A stretch of DNA of 64,000 bases, taken from Lysobacterales bacterium 63-13. GTDB taxonomy: Bacteria; Pseudomonadota; Gammaproteobacteria; Xanthomonadales; Rhodanobacteraceae. The notes below the pieces were generated by a model. That model saw nothing but the letters and a program-made list of their open reading frames with translations, ran no database searches and was not told the DNA's origin. The translations under genes were made by a program, and so were the position numbers. Location: assembly GCA_001899855.1 (NCBI GenBank), contig MKWR01000006.1, positions 1-64,000 of the forward strand, given 5' to 3'. Shown here piece by piece: positions 1-6,827 of this stretch; the stretch's first letter is position 1, and each line of letters opens with the position of its first letter.

Positions 1-160
1 GAGGTCGGCTCCCATGCTGGTGGTGGTGTCTGGTAGCTTCACCTTAGCATTTGGAGCCGACTTCACTTTTCAGATCAGTGGCTTGGGCTTAAGTAAGTGC
101 CATTCGACTCTGATCTACTCTGACCCTGTTTTGGAATCGACTTCCGTTCGACAAAGACTC
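1..160. repeat. Inverted-repeat-bearing left edge, possible mobile-element or REP remnant
   Basis: A 12-base arm GAGGTCGGCTCC at positions 1-12 is matched, with one mismatch, by GGAGCCGACTTC at 53-64. A related copy GGAATCGACTTC lies at 133-144. Between them is a CTCTGATCTACTCTGACCC stretch whose style (GGGTCAGAGT-like ends) resembles palindromes bordering REP-associated transposases, but no transposase is visible. No gene is seen here. The family identity is a guess; the inverted repeats are directly visible. Confidence 0.35.
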
Positions 161-164
161 TTAC

Positions 165-635
165 TCATGGCTTAAACAATTGAACAAACAAAACACTTAC
201 AGCTATAATAAAGAACACATACCCTATCGAAAGAATATACCTAATCGGCCTACTACGCACATACTTTATCGCTACCCGCGGAATAATTTCCGCGCTAGCG
301 ATAAATAAAACCGATGCCATGAGGAAGGCGAAACGCTCATAAACGCCAAGATCCTTGACTGTCTGGGGCAAAACAGATACGGCTGCCGCAGAGTAGAGCA
401 GGTGCCTTGAAGCCCTATAGTCTTTCGAATCTTCCCATCCATTGATCGCCTGGATGTGCTGATCTTCGGCTGTGGCCCAAGATGACCGATCGAGACACAA
501 ATTTCTTTTAGCAATTTCTCTTTCGGCGATTTCCAAAGCTTCAGGTGAAAACTCATGCCTATGCCATCGCCTCAATAGACTCTCGTCATCCATTTCCTCT
601 ATCGACCTTTGAATTTGCTGAATCGATACTGTCAT
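165..635 (-). CDS. Hypothetical protein with two C-terminal membrane segments
   Basis: A 156-residue protein I do not recognise. I start at the ATG giving MTVSIQQIQRSIEEM, because the extra 24 upstream residues in the ORF track look non-coding. The first half is charged and helical, with an EALEIAEREIAKR stretch. The C-terminal third has two hydrophobic segments, FAFLMASVLFIASAEII and YILSIGYVFFIIAVSVLFV, so it is probably a small inner-membrane protein with a cytoplasmic N-terminus. Base composition is clearly more AT-rich than the rest of the window, suggesting acquired DNA. It is not coupled to its upstream neighbour (128 bp gap). Confidence 0.6.
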   Translation of the reverse strand: MTVSIQQIQRSIEEMDDESLLRRWHRHEFSPEALEIAEREIAKRNLCLDRSSWATAEDQHIQAINGWEDSKDYRASRHLLYSAAAVSVLPQTVKDLGVYERFAFLMASVLFIASAEIIPRVAIKYVRSRPIRYILSIGYVFFIIAVSVLFVQLFKP

Positions 636-763
636 CTGAGGCCTATGTCGCTTAACCCGCAGGCATTGTAGTTGGTAGGTGAATGCGAATGGATGGTCAG
701 AGCACACATTCCGAGAATGTATTTGTCGCTCACGCCCGAGACTACCTGACTCACTAAGTTGGC

Positions 764-1351
764 TTAGAAAAGGGGGTCCTTGAAGAGCATTATTTTGTTC
801 GCCCTAGCATACGGAAGAAGATCGACAACACAAATCTTGAACGGCTGGATGGCAACAGAGCCCTTTAGGCGGTTCTGAATATACCAATCTGCTCGATGTT
901 GTTTTAACTCACTCTCGATGATATAGCAGTTTGCCATGGCGAAACTTGATGATCGTAAAATTGTACATCGGCCAGAAAGAGCGCCGCTACTCTGCTTGTC
1001 ATCCTGGAGTGGAAACGTCTGCCCTCGAACGCATACTGCATAGGAATTACAGCCCAAAGTTTTGTCAATTCGCTTCTTTAGTTGATCAGCTTCCTCCAAA
1101 GCGATCCGTGCCGCCCCACGCTCGCCGTCCAAGAATGCGAGCAGTAGTACAGAATCATTCCATGCATATGCGTGATCGTGCTTCGGTGCCTCACTCGACA
1201 TGAATTTGTCCGCAATCGAGTGCAATTTTCGCATTCGACTCGAAGCGATTCCTTTTGTTGAGGTCGCCAGTTTCTTCGTGTCGACTAGATCGATGAGAGT
1301 TACCAAACAATCCTTAAATCCACAACAACTGGAGGTTGGCGAATTTCTCAC
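764..1351 (-). CDS. Hypothetical soluble protein, accessory type
   Basis: A 195-residue protein with no signal peptide or membrane segment and no catalytic motif that I recognise. The N-terminal core (VTLIDLVDTKKLA) and the segment AYAWNDSVLLLAFLDGE look like a folded alpha/beta domain. The start is a GTG that overlaps the stop of the upstream korB-like gene (GTGA), so translation may be coupled to that operon; an internal ATG at codon 40 is less likely because it would remove the core strand. Composition is AT-richer than neighbouring genes. Function unknown. Confidence 0.6.
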   Translation of the reverse strand: MRNSPTSSCCGFKDCLVTLIDLVDTKKLATSTKGIASSRMRKLHSIADKFMSSEAPKHDHAYAWNDSVLLLAFLDGERGAARIALEEADQLKKRIDKTLGCNSYAVCVRGQTFPLQDDKQSSGALSGRCTILRSSSFAMANCYIIESELKQHRADWYIQNRLKGSVAIQPFKICVVDLLPYARANKIMLFKDPLF

Positions 1352-2403
1352 CTCAACCCCCCATTGATCCTCTCCAACACCCCCGCCCCCGGACTCAACT
1401 CCCCCACTCCAAGCTCATTCAATGGCTTCGCCACCGTACCCAGGTGCGAGTGCATGTCCGAAGGTTCCGGATCGACATACAACAACCCGGTGACCACCTC
1501 GCCCAGCGCATGGTGCTTCTGCACGTAGTTGCTGGCGGCGATGCGGTCGCAGGGGGTGAAGTCGGGGTCGATCTTGTGCAGGCGCAGGATGGAGCCGTCG
1601 TGCTGGGCGACTTCGATGGTTTCGCCGGGTTCGTAGTCGACCTGGATTTCTTCGCGGGTCGGGATCACGTCGAGGCGGTTGACGGCGTCGTTGTGTTCGC
1701 GGACATATTCGTAGCTCTTGGTGCTGCCGGCGTGGTTGTTGAAGGCGACGCAGGGGCTGATGACGTCGAGGAAGGCGGCGCCCTGATGCAGGATGGCGCC
1801 CTTGATCAGCGGGACGAGCTGCTTCTTGTCTCCCGAGAAACTGCGTGCGACGTAGGTTGCGCCGAGTTGCAGGGCGAGGCCGATCAGGTCGATGGGCGAA
1901 TCGGTGTTCTTCACGCCCTTCTTCGACATCGAGCCTTCGTCGGCAGTGGCCGAGAACTGGCCCTTGGTGAGTCCGTAGACGCCGTTGTTCTCGACGATGT
2001 AGACCATGTTGACGCCGCGGCGCATGGCGTGGACGAACTGGCCCATGCCGATCGAGGCCGAATCGCCATCGCCGGAGACGCCGAGATAGAGCAGATCACG
2101 GTTGGCGAGGTTGGCACCGGTGAGCACAGAGGGCATGCGCCCGTGCACGGTGTTGAAGCCGTGCGACTGGCCGAGGAAGTAATCGGGTGTCTTCGAGCTG
2201 CAACCGATGCCGGAGAGCTTGGCGACACGGTGCGGTTCGACGTTGAGTTCCCAGCAGGCCTGGATGATGGCGGCGGAAATCGAATCGTGACCGCAGCCGG
2301 CGCAGAGCGTCGAGATCTTGCCTTCGTAATCGCGCCGGGTGTGGCAGAGCGCGTTCTTCGGCAGGGTTGGATGGTGCAGCTTGGGCTTGGTGATGTAGGT
2401 CAT
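1348..2403 (-). CDS. korB: 2-oxoacid:acceptor oxidoreductase beta subunit (KorB-like)
   Basis: Beta subunit of a 2-oxoacid (probably 2-oxoglutarate) oxidoreductase, binding thiamine diphosphate and one 4Fe-4S cluster. Of 351 residues, the TPP-binding GDGDS is at 111-115, with the closing NN at 139-140. Candidate cluster cysteines are CAGC at 34-37, C68 in SGIGCSS, and the cysteine of SPCVAF. It decarboxylates the 2-oxoacid to the acyl-CoA together with the alpha subunit encoded upstream. It is third in a minus-strand operon after the FAD/Fe-S and alpha genes, separated from alpha by a 305-bp repeat-filled spacer. Family assignment is firm; substrate preference for 2-oxoglutarate is inferred. 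Confidence 0.9.
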   Translation of the reverse strand: MTYITKPKLHHPTLPKNALCHTRRDYEGKISTLCAGCGHDSISAAIIQACWELNVEPHRVAKLSGIGCSSKTPDYFLGQSHGFNTVHGRMPSVLTGANLANRDLLYLGVSGDGDSASIGMGQFVHAMRRGVNMVYIVENNGVYGLTKGQFSATADEGSMSKKGVKNTDSPIDLIGLALQLGATYVARSFSGDKKQLVPLIKGAILHQGAAFLDVISPCVAFNNHAGSTKSYEYVREHNDAVNRLDVIPTREEIQVDYEPGETIEVAQHDGSILRLHKIDPDFTPCDRIAASNYVQKHHALGEVVTGLLYVDPEPSDMHSHLGTVAKPLNELGVGELSPGAGVLERINGGLR

Positions 2404-2708
2404 GTGCTTGGTTTGCTCGGTGCGTGCAGATCGCTCGCTTTCAAATGCTTTCCGAAGCGGTGCAGATCAGCAAAGTCACTGGATCTCGGCCTTCGCCGGG
2501 ACGACGATGCGGCAATTTTTGACGCTGCGGCAATTTTTGACGCTGCGGCAATGGTTGGCGGTGGCCGGCTTCATGGTGATGTCGAAAACCCCCTCATCCC
2601 CCTTCGGGACCTTCTCCCGCCAAGGGGGGAAGGGAATGCAGGTGCGTACGCCAGGAAGACGGTGGTTTTCCAGTGCGCGGTGCGGCAGGGATACCCGCGA
2701 TTGGGTGG
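2404..2708. repeat. Repeat-filled operon spacer (tandem 18-mers and two dispersed repeat types)
   Basis: This 305-bp spacer between the alpha and beta genes has no credible gene. It holds GGATCTCGGCCTTCGCCGGG (from 2481), a dispersed small-repeat motif that translates as the familiar VxPAKAxIQ in short false ORFs. Next are two exact copies of GCGGCAATTTTTGACGCT (2509-2526, 2527-2544) with a partial third. Near 2585-2640 is a C/G-rich CCCTTCGGGACCTTCTCCC-type element related to the hairpins in the upstream spacer (4558-4711). Confidence 0.65.
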
Positions 2709-4553
2709 TCATGCGACTGTCTCCGACGCGTGCGCGGACACGTTGGCGCCGCGCATGTGCTCGGCGATGGCGCGGGCGATGAAGCGGGCGGTGATGGGCG
2801 TGCCGTCGTAGTGCAGCAGCTTGACGATGCGCGCCGGATCGAGATCGAACTCGTTGATCAGCAGGCTGCGCAGTTGCGCGTCGCGGTTTTGTTCGATGAC
2901 GAACACGCGCTCGTGCGAGAGCACGAACTGGCGGACCATTTCCGGGAAGGGAAAGGCGCGCACGCGCAGCGTATCCAGGTGCAGGTCTTGCGCTTCCAGC
3001 ACCTCGATCGCCTCGGCCATCGCCGGACTGGTCGAGCCGTAGAAGATGGCGCCGAAGCTCGCCTTGTGTTTCGCCGTGCGCAGGATCGGCTGCGGCACCA
3101 GGGCCTTGGCTGTGTCGAACTTCTGCAGCAGGCGTTCCATGTTGTAGAGGTAATCCGGGCCGCGTTCGGAATAACGCGCATACGGATCGCGCGAGGTGCC
3201 GCGGGTGAAGTAGCTGCCCTTGGTCGGATGCGTGCCGGGATAGGTGCGGTACGGAATGCCGTCGCCATCGACATCCTTGTAGCGGCCGAAGTCCCTCCCC
3301 GATTCGAGCTCCTCGGCGCTCATCACCTTGCCGCGGTCATGGTTGCGCGTGTCGTCCCAGGCAAAGGGTGCACACAGGCGTTGGTTCATGCCGATGTCGA
3401 GATCGGTCATGACGAAGATCGGCGTCTGCAGGCGGTCGGCAAGATCAAAGGCCTGCGCGGAGAACTCGAAGCACTCGTGCGGATCTTCGGGCAGCAGGAG
3501 GACATGCTTGGTATCGCCGTGCGAGGCATAGGCACAGGCGAGGATGTCCGACTGCTGGGTGCGGGTCGGCATGCCGGTGGACGGGCCGCCGCGCTGCACG
3601 TCGATGATGGTGACCGGGATCTCGGCGAAATAGGCCAGGCCGATGAACTCGTTCATCAGCGAAATACCGGGGCCTGAGGTGGTGGTGAAGGCGCGCGCAC
3701 CGTTCCAGCCGGCACCGGTGACGATGCCGATCGAGGCGATCTCGTCCTCGGCCTGGATCATTGCGTAGCGGTTCTTGCCGGTTTCCGGATCGACGCGGTA
3801 TTTCTGGCAATAGCTCTGGTAGGACTCGGCCAGCGACGAGGACGGCGTGATCGGATACCAGGCGCAGACCGTGGCACCGCCGTAGACGCAGCCGAGCGCG
3901 GCGGCGCTGTTGCCGTCGACAAAGATCTTGTCGCCGACGTTGTCGGCCTTGCGCACGCGCAGCCCGATCGGATCCAGATGCGCCTTGGCGTGATCGCGGC
4001 CGAGATGCAGGGCGTGGATGTTGGCATCGAGCAGCTTGGCCTTGGATTTGTATTGCTGGCCGATCAGGGTCTCGATGACTTCGGCCTCGATGCCGAGCAA
4101 TTGCGAGAGTGCGCCGACATAGATGATGTTCTTGAACAACTGGCGCTGGCGCGGATCGTCGTAGGTGGCATTGCTGATCTGCGTCAGCGGCATGCTGATA
4201 TTGGTGACATCTTCGCGGAAGCGTGATTTCGGCAGCGGCTTGCTGTTGTCGTGGAAGAGATAACCGCCGCTTTCGATTTCCTTGAGGTCGGCATCCCAGG
4301 TTTGCGGGTTCATCGCGACCATGAGATCGACGCCGCCGCGGCGGCCAAGCCAGCCGGCTTCGGTGACGCGCACTTCGTACCAGGTCGGCAGGCCCTGGAT
4401 ATTGGATGGAAAGATGTTGCGCGGGCTGACCGGCACGCCCATGCGGATGATCGATTTCGCGAACATCTCGTTGGCCGAAGCCGAGCCCGAGCCGTTGACG
4501 TTGGCGAACTTGATGACGAAATCGTTGGTGGCGGCGATGGGGGTCATGGTCAT
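2709..4553 (-). CDS. korA: 2-oxoacid:acceptor oxidoreductase alpha subunit (fused gamma-alpha, KorA-like)
   Basis: A 614-residue fused gamma/alpha subunit of the same enzyme. The first 190 or so residues form the gamma domain (FANVNGSGSASANEMFAKSI, GRRGGVDLMVAMNP). The remainder is the pyrimidine-binding alpha part, with YPITPSSSLAE, AEDEIASIG and TTTSGPGISLMNEF. It pairs with the beta subunit to bind TPP and CoA and to pass low-potential electrons on. It ends in a long C-terminal swivel-like domain. The spacers on both sides (184 and 305 bp) are unusually long for subunits of one complex and are full of hairpins. Confidence 0.9.
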   Translation of the reverse strand: MTMTPIAATNDFVIKFANVNGSGSASANEMFAKSIIRMGVPVSPRNIFPSNIQGLPTWYEVRVTEAGWLGRRGGVDLMVAMNPQTWDADLKEIESGGYLFHDNSKPLPKSRFREDVTNISMPLTQISNATYDDPRQRQLFKNIIYVGALSQLLGIEAEVIETLIGQQYKSKAKLLDANIHALHLGRDHAKAHLDPIGLRVRKADNVGDKIFVDGNSAAALGCVYGGATVCAWYPITPSSSLAESYQSYCQKYRVDPETGKNRYAMIQAEDEIASIGIVTGAGWNGARAFTTTSGPGISLMNEFIGLAYFAEIPVTIIDVQRGGPSTGMPTRTQQSDILACAYASHGDTKHVLLLPEDPHECFEFSAQAFDLADRLQTPIFVMTDLDIGMNQRLCAPFAWDDTRNHDRGKVMSAEELESGRDFGRYKDVDGDGIPYRTYPGTHPTKGSYFTRGTSRDPYARYSERGPDYLYNMERLLQKFDTAKALVPQPILRTAKHKASFGAIFYGSTSPAMAEAIEVLEAQDLHLDTLRVRAFPFPEMVRQFVLSHERVFVIEQNRDAQLRSLLINEFDLDPARIVKLLHYDGTPITARFIARAIAEHMRGANVSAHASETVA

Positions 4554-4737
4554 TTCTCCCCTCTCCCCGTGGGAGAGGGGCTCACCTTACGAGATTTTCC
4601 CTTCTCCCCTCGGGAGAAGGTGGCCCAAAGGGCCGGATGAGGGTACGAATTCGCGGATAACTCCGGCTTCGGGCGTACCCTCACCCCCAGCCCTCTCCCG
4701 GGGGGAGAGGGGCTTTTGTTGGATGTTTGGTGGGGCA
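4554..4737. repeat. Spacer with three strong C/T-rich hairpins
   Basis: Three near-perfect stems occupy this spacer: CCCCTCTCCC/GGGAGAGGGG (4558-4580, 3-base loop), CCTTCTCCC/GGGAGAAGG (4600-4620, 3-base loop) and CCCTCTCCC/GGGAGAGGG (4691-4711). Between them is GGCCGGATGAGGGTACG-like sequence. This is the dispersed 'CTCTCCC...GGGAGAGG' repeat common in Xanthomonadales intergenic DNA. It lies between cotranscribed genes, so the hairpins would be in the mRNA; without a U-run on the minus strand they are not obvious terminators. Confidence 0.7.
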
Positions 4738-6585
4738 TCACGCAGCCTCCTTCTTGCCGATCTTGCTGGGGCATGGCGTGTTGGCGTGGATCAACTGGAT
4801 GAGGGTTTTCTGCATGTCCCAGGCGCCGGTCGGGCAGCGTTCGGCGCAGAGGCCGCAATGCAGGCAGACGTCTTCATCCTTGACCATGACGCGGCTGGTC
4901 TTCAGCGGGCCGGAGACATACAGATCCTGGGTGAGGTTGAGCGCGGGGGCGGTGAGCTTCTGGCGCAACTCGGGTTCGGGCGCGTTGCCGGTGAAGGTGA
5001 TGCAGTCCATCGGGCAGATGTCGACGCAGGCATCGCATTCGATGCAGGCGGAATCGGTGAACACGGTCTGCACATCGCAGTTGAGGCAGCGCTGTGCTTC
5101 CTTCCAGGCGGTGGCGGCATCGAAGCCGAGCTCGACTTCGAGGCTGATGCTCTTCACGGCTTCGGCAAATGGCACCAGCGGCACCTTGAAGCGCTCGTCG
5201 TTGGAGACATCGTTGTCGTAGCTCCACTCGTGGATGCCCATCTTCTGCGAGAGCACCTTGACCTGTGGCGGCGGGCGCTCGGCGGTTGCCTGCCCGGACA
5301 GCAGGCGATCGATGGTGACGGCGGCTTCGTGGCCATGCGCGACGGCCCAGATGATGTTCTTCGGCCCGAACGCGGCATCGCCGCCGAACAGCACATGCGG
5401 CAGGCTGGACTGGTGGGTGACTTCGTTGACGACCGGCATGCCCCATTCGTTGAAGTCGATGCCGAGGTCGCGCTCGATCCACGGGAACGCATTTTCCTGG
5501 CCCACGGCGACCAGCACTTCGTCGCACTCGAACAACTGGTCGGACTCGCCGGTTGGCACCAGCGTGCGGCGGCCGCGCGCGTCCTTCTCGGCGCGCACCT
5601 TCTCGAACAGCATGCCGGTCAGTTTGCCGTTGTCATGGACATAGGATTTCGGCACCAGGTAGTTGAGGATGGGGATGCCTTCGTGGGCGGCGTCCTCCTT
5701 CTCCCACGGCGAGGCTTTCATCTCCTCGAAGCCGGAACGCACGATCACCTTCACGTCCTCGCCGCCCAGGCGACGCGCCGAGCGGCAGCAGTCCATGGCG
5801 GTATTGCCGCCGCCAAGCACGATCACGCGCTTGCTGATCTGCTTGACGTGGCCGAAGTACACCGAGGACAACCAGTCGATGCCGATATGGATGTGCGCGG
5901 CGGCCTCGGCCGATCCCGGCAGCTCCAGCGCGCGACCGCGCGGTGCGCCGGAGCCGACGAAAATCGCGTCGTAGCCCTGGCCCAGCATGGAGCACATCGA
6001 TTCGATGCGCTGCCCGCCCTTCAGTTCGACGCCGAGATCGAGGATGTAGCCGACCTCCTCGTCGATGACCGATTCGGGCAGGCGAAAGCGCGGCACCTGG
6101 GTGCGCATGAAACCGCCGCCCTTCCTGTCGGCTTCGAAAACGGTGACTTCGTAGCCGAGCGGGGCCAGGTCGCGGGCGACGGTCAGCGATGCCGGACCCG
6201 CGCCAATGCAGGCGATGCGCTTGCCATTCTTCTGCGCGGCCCGTTTCGGCATGCGTCCTTTCACCTCACCCTTGTTGTCGGCGGCGACGCGCTTGAGGCG
6301 GCAGATGGCGACGGGTTCGGGTTTCTCGCCGTTGTTTTCCTCGACGCGACCACGCCGGCAGGCCGGTTCGCAGGGTCGATCACAGGTGCGCCCGAGGATG
6401 CCGGGGAAGACATTCGCCTCCCAGTTGATCATGTAGGCATCGGCGTGGCGCCCTGCCGCGATCAATCGGATGTATTCGGGGACGGGAGTGTGGGCCGGAC
6501 AGGCCCATTGGCAATCGACGACTTTGTGGAAGTAGTCCGGATTACGACTATCGGTGGGCTGCACGATTTCCCTCGCTGACAACAT
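4738..6585 (-). CDS. korC: FAD/4Fe-4S oxidoreductase subunit of the 2-oxoacid oxidoreductase (GltD-like fused to ferredoxin, KorC-like)
   Basis: A 615-residue electron-transfer protein. N-terminal cysteine pairs (CQWACP at 25-30, CDRPCEPAC at 68-76) resemble the Fe-S region of glutamate synthase small subunit. The FAD fold is at about 124-134 (IGAGPASL) and a second Rossmann motif at about 253-266 (VIVLGGGNTAMD) should bind NAD(P). Two bacterial-ferredoxin motifs are at the C-terminus (CIECDACVDICPMDC from 514, CLHCGLCAERCP from 574). First gene of the operon. I recall three-subunit 2-oxoglutarate:NADP+ oxidoreductases of similar subunit sizes from Azoarcus/Thauera, so it may link 2-oxoacid oxidation to NAD(P); this is inference. 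Confidence 0.85.
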   Translation of the reverse strand: MLSAREIVQPTDSRNPDYFHKVVDCQWACPAHTPVPEYIRLIAAGRHADAYMINWEANVFPGILGRTCDRPCEPACRRGRVEENNGEKPEPVAICRLKRVAADNKGEVKGRMPKRAAQKNGKRIACIGAGPASLTVARDLAPLGYEVTVFEADRKGGGFMRTQVPRFRLPESVIDEEVGYILDLGVELKGGQRIESMCSMLGQGYDAIFVGSGAPRGRALELPGSAEAAAHIHIGIDWLSSVYFGHVKQISKRVIVLGGGNTAMDCCRSARRLGGEDVKVIVRSGFEEMKASPWEKEDAAHEGIPILNYLVPKSYVHDNGKLTGMLFEKVRAEKDARGRRTLVPTGESDQLFECDEVLVAVGQENAFPWIERDLGIDFNEWGMPVVNEVTHQSSLPHVLFGGDAAFGPKNIIWAVAHGHEAAVTIDRLLSGQATAERPPPQVKVLSQKMGIHEWSYDNDVSNDERFKVPLVPFAEAVKSISLEVELGFDAATAWKEAQRCLNCDVQTVFTDSACIECDACVDICPMDCITFTGNAPEPELRQKLTAPALNLTQDLYVSGPLKTSRVMVKDEDVCLHCGLCAERCPTGAWDMQKTLIQLIHANTPCPSKIGKKEAA

Positions 6586-6827
6586 GCCGGCGGACCGGCG
6601 ATCGGTTTCCCTGATCGCGTCGCAAGGATTCGGGGCGCGGTCGATCCGAGTCTAGACGCGAGCCGACCGCGAATGAAAGGCCCGGTGCACAAATCGGGAT
6701 TCGGGGTTCGGGAATGACGATGGAGAATGGGAGCAGTGCGTCGCCGCCGGCAACGGCTGCTTCCGGCTCTGGCCCTGAGCGGGGCTTCGCGCCAGAATGC
6801 GGAGTCGAAATCCGCACAAGGGTCGCC

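Noticed and set aside
1-763. Integron gene cassettes with attC sites
   Set aside because: Small unknown genes and inverted repeats suggested it, but I could not find RYYYAAC/GTTRRRY core pairs in the right places.
2509-2552. Possible CRISPR-like repeat
   Set aside because: Direct tandem copies without spacers and only two full units; no cas genes.
2476-2712. 78-aa minus-strand ORF in the operon spacer
   Set aside because: Made entirely of dispersed repeats (KNCRSVKNCR, VVPAKAEIQ), a known source of false ORFs.
1336-2811. 491-aa plus-strand ORF
   Set aside because: Antisense to korB-like gene and runs through the repeat spacer.
4282-6579. 765-aa plus-strand ORF
   Set aside because: Antisense to the Fe-S flavoprotein with intact motifs; the translation is low-complexity shadow sequence.
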